Below the pieces are notes generated by a model, which did no database searches, was not told where the DNA came from, and worked only from the letters and a program-made list of their open reading frames with translations. 64,000 nt of DNA from Acinetobacter higginsii (GTDB lineage: Bacteria > Pseudomonadota > Gammaproteobacteria > Pseudomonadales > Moraxellaceae), in assembly GCF_000369525.1 (NCBI RefSeq), contig NZ_KB850073.1:124001-188000 (forward strand). The letters run 5' to 3'. Of the stretch, positions 10,561-19,450 are shown in pieces. The translations under genes and the position numbers were made by a program. Numbering within the stretch: the stretch's first letter is position 1; each line of letters begins with the position of its first letter.

Positions 10561-12029
10561 TGACTGAAGCTCAAAAGTTAAAGCTTATTGACGGTTGGGA
10601 AGTCGTTATCGGGATCGAGATCCACACGCAGTTGGCGACCAAGTCTAAAATCTTTTCAGGTTCATCGACTGAATTTGGTCAAGACCCAAATACGCAAGCC
10701 AGCCTTGTTGATTTGGCCATGCCGGGTGTGTTGCCAGTATTGAATGCTGAAGTGGTTGATCTTGCAATTCGTTTTGGTTTGGGGATTGATGCCTATATCG
10801 ACCAAGCCTCTGTGTTTGCACGTAAGAACTATTTCTACCCAGATTCGCCAAAAGGCTACCAGATCAGCCAGATGGACAATCCGATTGTGGGTTTGGGTCA
10901 TATCGACATCCAACTCGAAGATGGCACTGTGAAGCGCATTGGCGTAACACGTGCCCATCTTGAAGAAGATGCAGGTAAATCGATTCATGACCAGTTCGAA
11001 GGTATGTCGGGTATCGACTTAAACCGTGCGGGCACACCATTGCTTGAAATCGTATCTGAGCCGGATATGCGTTCGGTTGAAGAAGCGGTTGCCTATATCA
11101 AATCGATTCACACCCTAGTGCGTTGGTTAGGTATTTCTGACGGTAACATGGCAGAAGGTTCATTCCGTGCCGACTGTAATGTGTCACTCCGTCGTCCGGG
11201 TCAACCTTTTGGTACACGTTGCGAGTTGAAAAACCTCAACTCATTCCGTTTCATTGAGCAAGCGATCAATGTTGAAATTGAACGCCAAATGGAAATCTTG
11301 GAATACGGCGGCGAGATTGATCAGGAAACCCGTTTGTTCGATCCGAACAAGATGGAAACCCGTTCAATGCGTTCGAAAGAAGAAGCGAACGACTATCGCT
11401 ACTTCCCAGATCCAGACTTGTTGCCAGTAATTATTGCTGACGAACAAATCGAAGCGGCACGTGCTGCCCTTCCAGAACTGCCTAAAGCGCGCCGTGCACG
11501 CTTTATCGCTGACTTTGCTGTGACTGAGTACGATGCGCATGTATTGACGCTGTCACGCGAAATGGCGGACTTCTACGAAGCTGTTGTGGCTGCTGCTGGC
11601 GGTGCGAAGCAAGGTAAAGTCTCTGCAAACTGGGTAATGGGTGAATTCTCAGGTGCTTTAAACAAAGCGGGCCTAGAATTGGCGGACTCTCCTGTTTCTG
11701 CTGAGCAATTAGGTGGCATGATTGCACGTATTGTCGACAATACCATTAACGGTAAAATCGCGAAGCAAGTGTTTGGCTTTATGTGGGAAGCAGAAGGAAA
11801 ATCTGCGGATGACATTATTGCGGAGAAAGGCTTAAAGCAAGAAACCGATACAGGTGCGATTGAAGCGATTATCAAAGACGTACTTGCAGCCAATGAAAAA
11901 ATGGTTGAAGAGTACAAGTCTGGTAAAGAAAAAGCCTTTAACGGTCTGGTTGGTCAAGTCATGAAAGCTGCAAAAGGTAAAGCCAACCCAGCTCAAGTGA
12001 ATGAGTTAATGAAGAAATTGATTGGTTAA
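10560..12029 (+). CDS. gatB: Aspartyl/glutamyl-tRNA amidotransferase subunit B
   Basis: The 489-residue subunit carries the kinase and tRNA-binding parts of GatCAB. The N-terminal [13 protein letters not shown] and the [14 protein letters not shown] segments are GatB signatures, and the C-terminal region (about residue 340 on) is the GatB/YqeY helical domain that grips tRNA. The ATG overlaps the gatA stop. A terminator follows, closing the operon. Confidence 0.97.
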   Translation: MTEAQKLKLIDGWEVVIGIEIHTQLATKSKIFSGSSTEFGQDPNTQASLVDLAMPGVLPVLNAEVVDLAIRFGLGIDAYIDQASVFARKNYFYPDSPKGYQISQMDNPIVGLGHIDIQLEDGTVKRIGVTRAHLEEDAGKSIHDQFEGMSGIDLNRAGTPLLEIVSEPDMRSVEEAVAYIKSIHTLVRWLGISDGNMAEGSFRADCNVSLRRPGQPFGTRCELKNLNSFRFIEQAINVEIERQMEILEYGGEIDQETRLFDPNKMETRSMRSKEEANDYRYFPDPDLLPVIIADEQIEAARAALPELPKARRARFIADFAVTEYDAHVLTLSREMADFYEAVVAAAGGAKQGKVSANWVMGEFSGALNKAGLELADSPVSAEQLGGMIARIVDNTINGKIAKQVFGFMWEAEGKSADDIIAEKGLKQETDTGAIEAIIKDVLAANEKMVEEYKSGKEKAFNGLVGQVMKAAKGKANPAQVNELMKKLIG

Positions 12030-12048
12030 TACAATGTAATTTCAAAAG

Positions 12049-12076
12049 AAAACCCGCTTTAGAGCGGGTTTTTTGG
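12049..12076 (+). terminator. Intrinsic terminator of gatCAB
   Basis: The stem AAAACCCGCT / AGCGGGTTTT with a short loop is followed by a T-rich run. Confidence 0.88.
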
Positions 12077-12140
12077 TTTTTATAGGATAAAATGCCCGCA
12101 CAATAAATTTTAAACTAAAACGGACATGATCATTCAACTT

Positions 12141-12605
12141 ATGAAAAATAGATTACTTCTGAGTACCTGTTTGCTTTTGATCAGCAATTCTAATTTTGCA
12201 CAAACACCTCAAGTCCCTAAAGCGGATACTGATGCTATTTTCAAAGCGGCAGGTTTTACAAAAAGTAAAAAAGGCTGGAAAAGTGATTGTTCAGTCGGTG
12301 AAATTACAGCTTATGCCGATTTAAACGGTGATGGGCTGAAAGATGCAATCGTTTCAGATTACGGCACCATGTGTTATGGCAATACAGGGATTGGCTATTA
12401 TATTGTTTCACAGCAAAAAAATGGAAAATGGAAGCAATTATTTAGTAATTCTGGTATACCAGAATTTCTGAAAATGACAGGAAAAAATGGATGGCCTGAC
12501 ATTGAAAATGGTGGCCCTGGTTTCTGCTTTGCAGTCTATCGTTGGGATGGTCAAGCTTATAAAGTTAACCGCTATGAATATGAAGGCAAGGCTTGTGAGT
12601 TGTAA
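12141..12605 (+). CDS. Exported protein with a calcium-loop-like repeat, function unknown
   Basis: A 154-residue protein with a Sec signal peptide (MKNRLLLSTCLLLISNSNFAQ). The mature part has an acidic DLNGDGLKDAIV loop, like EF-hand or FG-GAP/VCBS calcium-binding motifs, and three further cysteines (DCSVGE, TMCYGN, GFCFAV) plus a near-terminal KACEL, suggesting disulfides in the periplasm. An ATG at 12126 in the same frame adds five residues; neither start has a strong ribosome-binding site. It is flanked by terminators, so it is monocistronic. No family is recognised with confidence. Confidence 0.7.
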   Translation: MKNRLLLSTCLLLISNSNFAQTPQVPKADTDAIFKAAGFTKSKKGWKSDCSVGEITAYADLNGDGLKDAIVSDYGTMCYGNTGIGYYIVSQQKNGKWKQLFSNSGIPEFLKMTGKNGWPDIENGGPGFCFAVYRWDGQAYKVNRYEYEGKACEL

Positions 12606-12661
12606 CGAGAAAATGCCACTTAGATTAATAAAAAAATAAAGAGTTAAATTCAACCAATAAG

Positions 12662-12688
12662 AAACCCGCTTCAAAGCGGGTTTTTAAA
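12662..12688. terminator. Bidirectional terminator
   Basis: AAACCCGCTT / AAGCGGGTTT with a 2-base centre is followed by TTTTT. It lies between converging genes at 12605 and 12714. Confidence 0.8.
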
Positions 12689-12713
12689 ATCCAATTCAGT
12701 AATATGAAACTCA

Positions 12714-13235
12714 TCACTGCCCTCTTAATACACCCAACTTATTCCAAATATCAGGTGTTAAAAAAGTCGTGACCAATTTATTTAAATCAATATAACGCAA
12801 GGTGCCTTGCAACTGCTGTCTAACCGCTGGATCTTTAACAATATCCTGCCCTGCACTCTGACCTAACTGCTGAAAAGCCTCTCCAACAGCCTTAATACCT
12901 TCAGCCTGAATCACTGCTTTGGTTTGTGTCGAACACTGCTCCACAATCACACGCTGTAGCACCTGCGCCAACTTCTGATCCAACTGAGTTTTCTGCTCAG
13001 GTGTAACATTACTAAAAGACTTTAAATCTGGATGTGCAGCTAAAGCCGTAAAAGTCCATTGCAAAACCGTGGTCTTATCCGCTGCCGTTGTGGCTTTCAC
13101 CAAGCAATCACTCAGTTGATCCACCGTTGGCCCTGCCATTGCCAATTGGGTTGTACCCAACACAGCCGCAGCCATCAACACAGAACGACTCAAATGAGAA
13201 AATTTACGGCGGGCAGAAGTATAAACACGAGACAT
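12714..13235 (-). CDS. Exported alpha-helical protein, function unknown
   Basis: A 173-residue product. The N-terminus MSRVYTSARRKFSHLSRSVLMAAAVLGTTQLAMA is basic then hydrophobic and ends in an AMA cleavage site. The mature chain is largely helical and glutamine-rich, with two cysteines (SDCLVK, EQCSTQ). The ATG at 13235 has GGAA eight bases upstream and matches a signal-peptide start; upstream in-frame starts extend to 13358 but give no sensible leader. It has no recognised domain. It is probably periplasmic. Confidence 0.65.
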   Translation of the reverse strand: MSRVYTSARRKFSHLSRSVLMAAAVLGTTQLAMAGPTVDQLSDCLVKATTAADKTTVLQWTFTALAAHPDLKSFSNVTPEQKTQLDQKLAQVLQRVIVEQCSTQTKAVIQAEGIKAVGEAFQQLGQSAGQDIVKDPAVRQQLQGTLRYIDLNKLVTTFLTPDIWNKLGVLRGQ

Positions 13236-13370
13236 AAGCACAGTTCCAAATTGCAATCTTTCCCTTTGTACCATGCTCTGTCGAGAGCATCTGTTATGAG
13301 GCTGTAAATTGCGTAAGTCCTCACCCTTAAAGCTTTGACAAAATGTAAAAGCACCCATGGTTATTAATTC

Positions 13371-14141
13371 TCAGCCTGCACCTTCATAATCCCATTCTTC
13401 TGGAATATTCGGCTGCTCAGGTGCTTTATTTAAATCAATATTCAAGTTACGACTGCCCTTAAATGATTTCTCACCCGAATCTGACGCAGGTGACACATCC
13501 AGACTGTAGCGGTAACGGAATTGCCAAAGCATCGGCTTGATCGGACGAATATCTAGACTCAGACTATCTTCATCATGACACTTGCCTTTAGAACTTTCAT
13601 AATCCTGTTCTGAGAAACAGGCCCGAATCATACGGCTAAAATTAAAAGGATAGTTTTCAATAAAGCGATGCGTTTTACCTGAATCCTTTAACTCATAAAA
13701 GCTGGCCCGTTCAATTCCAGCCCCACCACCCGAATACATTTCTGAAAAGGTATCAATCACTGCAACGGCATAACGGCTTTGATTCATAGGAAACAGTTTA
13801 GGGAAAATATATTGGCTAGATCGTGCCATTTCTTCCGTAGCCGCCAACTGAATACGCCACTGCTTTAACAATTTAAAACCTGTGCTCGATGTCGCAAACT
13901 GGGCAATATTTCCCTCAGATAATAACCATAAAGTTTGATCTGGCGTTTTCAAACTCTGCCATTGTGTTCGCTGCTGGCATAGCTCTTTGACTTGTTCACA
14001 AAGTTGCGTCTGTTCCGTTGCACTCAGTTGCCCCTTTTTAAAGTCTAGAATCTGTAAAGGCGCAGCAAAAACAGATGCACTAAAATAGGCGGATGCACCC
14101 ATTAAAATCATTCCACCTAAACCCATCTTATGTTTAAGCAT
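13371..14141 (-). CDS. Exported protein of unknown function
   Basis: A 256-residue protein with a signal peptide ending in SVFAAP. It has four cysteines in the mature part (LCEQVKELCQQR; RACFSEQDYESSKGKCHDED), likely disulfide-paired in the periplasm. AAGGA lies six bases before the ATG. The gap to the upstream DUF1176-type gene is only 34 bp, so the two are probably cotranscribed. No family is recognised. The C-terminus (EQPNIPEEWDYEGAG) is acidic. Confidence 0.65.
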   Translation of the reverse strand: MLKHKMGLGGMILMGASAYFSASVFAAPLQILDFKKGQLSATEQTQLCEQVKELCQQRTQWQSLKTPDQTLWLLSEGNIAQFATSSTGFKLLKQWRIQLAATEEMARSSQYIFPKLFPMNQSRYAVAVIDTFSEMYSGGGAGIERASFYELKDSGKTHRFIENYPFNFSRMIRACFSEQDYESSKGKCHDEDSLSLDIRPIKPMLWQFRYRYSLDVSPASDSGEKSFKGSRNLNIDLNKAPEQPNIPEEWDYEGAG

Positions 14142-14175
14142 TGTGTTTCCTTAGGCTATTTTTATATTCACAATA

Positions 14176-15240
14176 TTATTTGACGATTGCTTCAATCTGA
14201 TCAAGATCCCACACTCCACCTGCGGCAAGGCCTCGACACATCCCTGTCCAGCGATCTAGGGTATGTACAAACTTCTGCCCATCCCAGACCCATTCATCAC
14301 TCGACCAGCAATCACCAATACCGCGCCCTTTCTGCGAACTGCTGAGAATCCCATTATAAAACTCAGAGGAATGTTCCGTCACAAAAGTGGCTTTATTAGC
14401 CAGTGACTCATCCAATACCCATGCACCATAACCTTCGTTATATGCACCTCGCCAACATAGGGTAGCTGCCAAAACTTTTTTATTGGTCAATTTATAGAGA
14501 TCAATTGCTTGATGTGCTGTTTGCTTACCATCATAAGCCCCTTCACAAAAGCCTTCTTGTTTCGGAATTGGCTGGGCAGCCATCAAGTTTTGATAGAGTG
14601 CAGCATAGCGTTTGTCTGTTGGCCGCAAGGTCAGATAAGGCTTACTGGATGTTTTGATCTGCTTGACGGTAAATTGGGGTTGAGCGGCCAATACCTTGGA
14701 CTCATCTGCCTTGCCCTTTTTAATTAAAGCGCCCACTGTGCCAATTCGTTTTTGAAAATCATCCATTTTCAGTAATACCGCAGTCATCCCCTTATCTGAG
14801 ATTTGCCAATGTAAATTGGCATTTTTAAACACGATTTCGGTCTTTTTCTTGGATTGCTGTAATAAGGCATTGACTTGATTTGTTGAGAGTTGCCCCATCA
14901 GTGGGAATTCTGTTCCATCGACGGACACTTGCCCAAAGTCTTTGCCATTCACATAGAAATGGAGATTTTTAAGCTTTGCTGCGGGCATAGAAGGTTGTTC
15001 AAAACGAGCCAATGCAAATTCAACCTGTACAGGCTGTCGTGCGCCTGCCTGACGGGTCAATAACAGCGATGCAGGTTCATCATCACTATATTCATTGTAA
15101 TAACCTGCTGCTCGGCAAGTCCCTGTATTACTACAGTAAATTTCCCAATCTTCATGCGAGAATGAAATGCCTTTGATATCTTGGGCGAAAGCATTGGAAC
15201 TCAGAATAATAAGGGAACAGGCTGAAAGAATCTTTTTCAT
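14176..15240 (-). CDS. DUF1176-type exported protein
   Basis: A 354-residue protein with a clear signal peptide (MKKILSACSLIILSSNAFAQ). The segment HEDWEIYCSNTGTCRAAGYY is the typical opening of DUF1176 proteins, and the Trp/Cys-rich C-terminal part (GIGDCWSSDEWVWDGQKF, WTGMCRGLAAGG) also fits the family. The molecular function is unknown; it is expected in the periplasm. It is probably cotranscribed with the next exported protein 34 bp downstream. Confidence 0.8.
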   Translation of the reverse strand: MKKILSACSLIILSSNAFAQDIKGISFSHEDWEIYCSNTGTCRAAGYYNEYSDDEPASLLLTRQAGARQPVQVEFALARFEQPSMPAAKLKNLHFYVNGKDFGQVSVDGTEFPLMGQLSTNQVNALLQQSKKKTEIVFKNANLHWQISDKGMTAVLLKMDDFQKRIGTVGALIKKGKADESKVLAAQPQFTVKQIKTSSKPYLTLRPTDKRYAALYQNLMAAQPIPKQEGFCEGAYDGKQTAHQAIDLYKLTNKKVLAATLCWRGAYNEGYGAWVLDESLANKATFVTEHSSEFYNGILSSSQKGRGIGDCWSSDEWVWDGQKFVHTLDRWTGMCRGLAAGGVWDLDQIEAIVK

Positions 15241-15396
15241 AAGACTTATGCTCTAGGCCGTCTAATTTCAATACTATTATTTTAATCATTATGAATACTG
15301 ACATGATTACTCATACTATATACGTTTTAACGCTACAGATTAAGCAACTTTACCAAAAAACAAATAAACACAAACAACTGTTTTTCAAATAAAATT

Positions 15397-15774
15397 TTAA
15401 TTATTTTTCTTTAAAAAAAATTCAACCACCAATGCAATAGGAGTTGTAATATAAAGCAACATTCTAAGCATCATATACCCAAACAAAAGAAGAACATCAC
15501 TCACAATGAAATTAGCATCCTCTCTATTAAGTTGAATAAATAATATAGAGACTAGAACGCTAGAGAAAATGATAGAAATAAATGCTCTAAGAGAATAATT
15601 TTTAATAAATTTAGTAAAAAAGAAAAATAGATTTGCAATGAAAATAACTAACAAAGTAAAAGCTAAAACATGGTCTACAATAATATGTCTATGAAAATAA
15701 TCATAAGAATAAGCAAAACCGATGGTCAGTTGTAAATTGAGTAATCCCCACCCTAGATAGCTTGGCTTCATCAT
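15397..15774 (-). CDS. Small four-helix membrane protein, candidate T6SS immunity protein
   Basis: The 125-residue product has about four hydrophobic helices (near residues 8-24, 34-55, 63-80 and 90-117) and no soluble domain. Its ATG overlaps the stop of the upstream gene in an ATGA junction, so it is translated as part of the PAAR cassette. Integral membrane proteins encoded directly after periplasm-acting T6SS effectors are often the immunity protein, and that is the inference here. No sequence family is recognised. The coding sequence is markedly AT-rich compared with neighbours. An alternative is a second membrane-acting effector. Confidence 0.6.
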   Translation of the reverse strand: MMKPSYLGWGLLNLQLTIGFAYSYDYFHRHIIVDHVLAFTLLVIFIANLFFFFTKFIKNYSLRAFISIIFSSVLVSILFIQLNREDANFIVSDVLLLFGYMMLRMLLYITTPIALVVEFFLKKNN

Positions 15775-16307
15775 GGTTTATTTCTCAATATTTTTATGGG
15801 GTTAGTGATTTTATCAAGTTCCTTTTTCAACTTAGATGGTAAGAAAATATCAGGTGGCAAATTCTTAAATACACCGATCCCTGTGATTGCATTGGAGGTA
15901 CATCTAGAACAGCTCAAAATGCCACTGCAACCCTCTTCATTTAAAATTCTGTCTTCAATCTTTAGGAACTCATCTTTAGAAAGATAAAATGTATAAATAT
16001 ACACTTCACCACCATCGGCTAGTTGATATTCTAAGTAACTTCTATAGACATCCGCTCTCTTCTGCGGTTCATAAATAGGAAACAGTCGTAAACGCCCTTC
16101 AGCGATTTCTGGATAATAAAAGCTCCCATTGGGATCAAATATTTCAAACCCTTTCGGACTGATAAGCAACATTCCAGCATGTGTACCGACCATAACATCA
16201 TTATTATTTACCATAATCGTAATTCTGTAGGAAGTTTTCACCTCAATTTTTACTGGATCTTTTTTATTGTTACCTCCTACGGTCAATGTCTTATTTAAAA
16301 TTTTCAT
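15771..16307 (-). CDS. Candidate T6SS effector with permuted papain-like His/Cys motifs
   Basis: The 178-residue protein starts at the ATG at 16307, preceded by GGAAAG; an in-frame ATG at 16334 lacks a site. It has no signal peptide. A GTHAGMLLIS segment (His43), FDPNGSF (Asp58) and a later CSRCTSNAI segment (Cys136, with Cys127 and Cys133 nearby) give a His-before-Cys order. That order is known from circularly permuted NlpC/P60 or LRAT-like papain folds used by cell-wall amidase effectors. Its start overlaps the PAAR gene by 17 bp and its stop overlaps the membrane protein gene by 4 bp. Function and fold are inferred from motif order and context only. Confidence 0.55.
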   Translation of the reverse strand: MKILNKTLTVGGNNKKDPVKIEVKTSYRITIMVNNNDVMVGTHAGMLLISPKGFEIFDPNGSFYYPEIAEGRLRLFPIYEPQKRADVYRSYLEYQLADGGEVYIYTFYLSKDEFLKIEDRILNEEGCSGILSCSRCTSNAITGIGVFKNLPPDIFLPSKLKKELDKITNPIKILRNKP

Positions 16308-16836
16308 TAAAAAATCTTTCCAAATCAAAATCATTAATTTCTATTGTTATATTTTCAGCTCTTTCGCTATTCGATATATTATTTGTATATCCATTTTTAT
16401 CAGTAACACCCTCTTCTATCTCCCCATTTTCTCTATGTATTCGATATGGAATCCCCGAGAGTATATTTCCTGTTTTCTGGTCAACAAGCATAAATTGATC
16501 AGAGAAGAATTGACCATTTACATAATCTGTCAGTAGAGGTACGACGTTTACGAATGTATCTTTTCCAGTGCTACTGTTACGGACAGCTAAATCTGAAATT
16601 TTTATATACCTTGAACCACAAGTAGAGACATCACCAGCAACAATTGGGTTTCGTCCATTCACTTGTATGAACCCTCTTTCCGTAGCAATCGCTTTTGATA
16701 AAACTTTGCATCGAGGACAATAATGAGTCATTCCTTCTAGGTGAATAGCCTTTCCATCGACTAACCATATTTCCTCACCTTCCAGAATTTTTCCACCATG
16801 ATCAGTGAAGCAACCTCTTGTTATAAATGCTTGCAT
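16291..16836 (-). CDS. PAAR-domain T6SS spike-tip protein with C-terminal transthyretin-like extension
   Basis: A 181-residue protein. Residues 1-95 show the PAAR pattern: early RGCFTDHGGKILEG, then GMTHYCPRCK (in place of the usual metal-ligand region) and NPIVAGDVSTCGSRYI, rich in His/Cys zinc ligands. Residues about 110-165 (LVDQKTGNILSGIPYRIH...GVTDKNGYT) resemble the transthyretin-like fold often found on VgrG or PAAR tails, where it carries a cargo effector. PAAR proteins cap the VgrG spike of the type VI secretion system. No VgrG or other T6SS gene is nearby, so this is an orphan tip module. It leads the three-gene cassette. Confidence 0.8.
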   Translation of the reverse strand: MQAFITRGCFTDHGGKILEGEEIWLVDGKAIHLEGMTHYCPRCKVLSKAIATERGFIQVNGRNPIVAGDVSTCGSRYIKISDLAVRNSSTGKDTFVNVVPLLTDYVNGQFFSDQFMLVDQKTGNILSGIPYRIHRENGEIEEGVTDKNGYTNNISNSERAENITIEINDFDLERFFNENFK

Positions 16837-17121
16837 ATCTGACTAGCTCTAATTAAGAAAATATTAGCACTAGATTAGTTGTTTTACTTTTGTTCCTTTA
16901 ATTTTTTAAAAAAACTAAATTATTTAATTATTATTAATTCATAGTTTTAATAAGGTATGAATTCTAACTAGAAAAGCCTTTATAAACTCTTACCCTATTA
17001 ATTAGAGCAATGAGAATCTAAGTAGAATCCAGTCAATTTTTTTTATTATGATTCAAATCTGCTTTCCCCCATATCTCAAACAATATGTTAATTTTAACTC
17101 AACCCAAAACATCATCTGAAA
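16837..17121. other. AT-rich intergenic region between divergent genes
   Basis: This 285-bp stretch separates the PAAR cassette (minus) from an exported protein gene (plus). It is strongly AT-rich, with long A and T runs. It must hold both promoters, but no -35/-10 pair stands out reliably. No tRNA, repeat or integrase remnant was seen. Confidence 0.5.
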
Positions 17122-17871
17122 ATGAAAACATTAATCTCTATTCTTACTATTTTATTCGCATTATCAGCCACTTCAATTCATGCAGAGGTCAGCACCTTTA
17201 AGCCGATCTTTCCCAAATTTTCAAATACAACGCTAGAGCGAAAAGCCGAAAATCAAATTTATGCCTTGGGTGAAGTGTCCTTTGCCAACGATGTCCGTGT
17301 TCCCTATTATGGCGTTACTGCGTTGAATCCTGCCGATGAAGGCTTATTGAAAGGCTTTAAAAACTGTACAGCCAAAAGCTGCCATTTCGATTTTAAGCTA
17401 GATACACATCAGGCCAAGCAACTCAAATTAGTTGCGCTCCCTGAAATTGGTGCAGTACTTGTACCCAAAGATTGGTACGATATGGAGGCACATGCGGGCG
17501 CAAATGGTACGGGTTCAGCCCTACTGATGAGCACAAATCAAAAACAGGCCATAGAATTATACGATTCATCCTTCTGTGTCGGTTGCGGTATGCCCAATGC
17601 CACGCTTTATTTTCCCAACCTATTAAAAGAGAGTATTGAAAATGAGTTTGGCGGCTATAAAGACCCACAAAAATTGGTGACCGTGGTCCATCCATCCAAA
17701 CAAGTGGCTTTCTTTAGCTATCAAATCCCAAACCTGAATAATAAAACTCATGGCGTCGCGAAATACCATGACGAGGACACCTTCAATTTTAGAGAAATCA
17801 TCGTAACTCTGGATAAATCACAGCAGCATTTGGTTGGACCAATTTTAAACTTCTATCATTTTAACCATTGA
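17122..17871 (+). CDS. Exported protein, possibly DUF4850 family
   Basis: A 249-residue protein with a Sec signal peptide (MKTLISILTILFALSATSIHA). The central LVPKDWYDMEAHAGANGTGSALL segment resembles Acinetobacter proteins annotated DUF4850, though this is from memory. Two cysteine pairs (NCTAKSC, SFCVGCGM) suggest disulfides or metal binding in the periplasm. The function is unknown. It is convergent with the LysR gene, leaving only 6 bp between their stops. Confidence 0.6.
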   Translation: MKTLISILTILFALSATSIHAEVSTFKPIFPKFSNTTLERKAENQIYALGEVSFANDVRVPYYGVTALNPADEGLLKGFKNCTAKSCHFDFKLDTHQAKQLKLVALPEIGAVLVPKDWYDMEAHAGANGTGSALLMSTNQKQAIELYDSSFCVGCGMPNATLYFPNLLKESIENEFGGYKDPQKLVTVVHPSKQVAFFSYQIPNLNNKTHGVAKYHDEDTFNFREIIVTLDKSQQHLVGPILNFYHFNH

Positions 17872-17877
17872 GCCGTA

Positions 17878-18777
17878 TCAAACCGCTTGACTGGCTTTGA
17901 GTAGACTCAAGAAATGCTCAACCCGAACACTATTGCCTTTGGCACGGCAAATTGCATAGATCGGGGCGATGCAAGGCTTTTTCGCTTCTAGTGGTTTGTA
18001 CACAATTTGCTTATTCCAGAAGTCCTGAATTGAGGCAGGAACGATTGATAATCCAATCCCCGCTGCAATCAGATTCAGGCTCGAAGTTAAACGAGGGGCT
18101 TCCTGTACAATGTTGGGACTAAACCCGGCCTGATAGCAATTTGCCAAAATATTATCAAACAAGTCTTGCCCCGCAATACGGCGATACAACACAAACTCAT
18201 ACGGCTCTAAATCGAGTAGGCGGATTGATCCCGCTTGCTCAGCCAAAGGATGATTACTCGGCAAAGCCACAATCAAAGGCTCATCCAGTACATGTATGCT
18301 TTGTACTTCGGCATGAATCGGTGCAGGTTTGCGCAGAAAAACGATATCCAGTTTTTCATTGATCACTGCATCGGTTAAGGCGGTACTGCTATCTTCTTCC
18401 AAATGAATGGCAACAGCAGGAAACTTTTCCCTGAATTGACGCAAGAGTGCAGGTAAAAAAGGATGCAGCCCAGCGGAGTTGGTAAAGCCAATATTGATTT
18501 GACCTTCCAAGCCTTGCGCAATGTTTTTGACCCGTTTCGGAATCGACTGAGCGTGCGCCAAAATGGTAATCGCTTCCTGATATAAAGCCTTACCTGCTTC
18601 CGTCACCTCTACACCTCGGGGCAAGCGTTTTAACAACGCTGTATCCAATTCTTCTTCCAGACTTTTAATCAATCGAGTCAATGGCGGCTGTTGCATATGC
18701 AGCCTAACCGCTGCTTTGGAGATATTGCTTTCTTCCACCACAGCAACAAATGCATTGAGTTTATGAATATCAATCAT
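17878..18777 (-). CDS. LysR-family transcriptional regulator next to chromate transporter genes
   Basis: A 299-residue protein. The N-terminal winged helix-turn-helix is clear (NISKAAVRLHMQQPPLTRLIKSLEEEL, residues 18-44), followed by the inducer-binding domain (from about residue 90, GQINIGFTNSAGLHPFLPALL). It is divergently arranged with the two chromate-type transporter genes across 100 bp, the usual layout for a LysR regulator and its target. The effector is unknown. Confidence 0.88.
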   Translation of the reverse strand: MIDIHKLNAFVAVVEESNISKAAVRLHMQQPPLTRLIKSLEEELDTALLKRLPRGVEVTEAGKALYQEAITILAHAQSIPKRVKNIAQGLEGQINIGFTNSAGLHPFLPALLRQFREKFPAVAIHLEEDSSTALTDAVINEKLDIVFLRKPAPIHAEVQSIHVLDEPLIVALPSNHPLAEQAGSIRLLDLEPYEFVLYRRIAGQDLFDNILANCYQAGFSPNIVQEAPRLTSSLNLIAAGIGLSIVPASIQDFWNKQIVYKPLEAKKPCIAPIYAICRAKGNSVRVEHFLSLLKASQAV

Positions 18778-18877
18778 ACATACCCTAAAAGTATAGATAA
18801 CGGCAAAAATAGCATTTGTGAATATACCACAAATCTTTCATGCTATAGCTCACAAGGTTGAACAGAAAGGTAATCCA

Positions 18878-19450
18878 ATGAAAGCCCAAGCCCTATCAAT
18901 ACAGAATGAGCCTCTCACCACTGCTCCTGATTGTAAGGCACTTTTTACGGGATTTATGAAATTGGGATTGATGGGTTTTGGTGGCGTGCTGCCACTGGCA
19001 CATCGCATTATCGTTGAAGAACATAAATGGATTGATGCTGGCAAATTTACCGACTTACTTGGCGTGTGCCAGTTATTGCCAGGCGGTAACATCATCAATA
19101 TGGCCGTTGCTATTGGCATGGAATTCCAAGGCGTGAAAGGTGCGATCAGCTCAGTCCTCGGTTTAATCTCTGCCCCGACTGCAATTGTGCTGATCATCTA
19201 TCAAGTCTATGAGCATTTTCAGTACCTCCCCGCAGTCAAACACATGATTCAAGGTTTGGCCGCTGCTGCCGCAGGCTTACTATTTGCGACAGGATTTAAG
19301 ATGCTCAAGCCAATTTTAAAAAGCTATCTGACCATTTTCACCATTGGCCTGACCTTTGTGTTTATGATCTGGATCAAGCTGCCCTTAGCACTGACTTTAG
19401 CGATTCTACTGGCGATTAATATGCTGGTTCTAGGAGTAAAAAAATCATGA
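18878..19450 (+). CDS. chrA: Chromate transporter, N-terminal-type half
   Basis: The 190-residue membrane protein is a short-chain CHR protein. It carries the family's opening motif (LGLMGFGGVLPLAHRII) and the later VCQLLPGGN segment, which replaces the more usual Q..PGPN. About five hydrophobic segments follow. ATG 18878 is preferred over GTG 18818 because AAGG precedes it. The stop overlaps the next gene by four bases (ATGA), so the two halves are made together and are expected to pair as one transporter of chromate or sulfate-like oxyanions. The substrate is not proven. Confidence 0.83.
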   Translation: MKAQALSIQNEPLTTAPDCKALFTGFMKLGLMGFGGVLPLAHRIIVEEHKWIDAGKFTDLLGVCQLLPGGNIINMAVAIGMEFQGVKGAISSVLGLISAPTAIVLIIYQVYEHFQYLPAVKHMIQGLAAAAAGLLFATGFKMLKPILKSYLTIFTIGLTFVFMIWIKLPLALTLAILLAINMLVLGVKKS

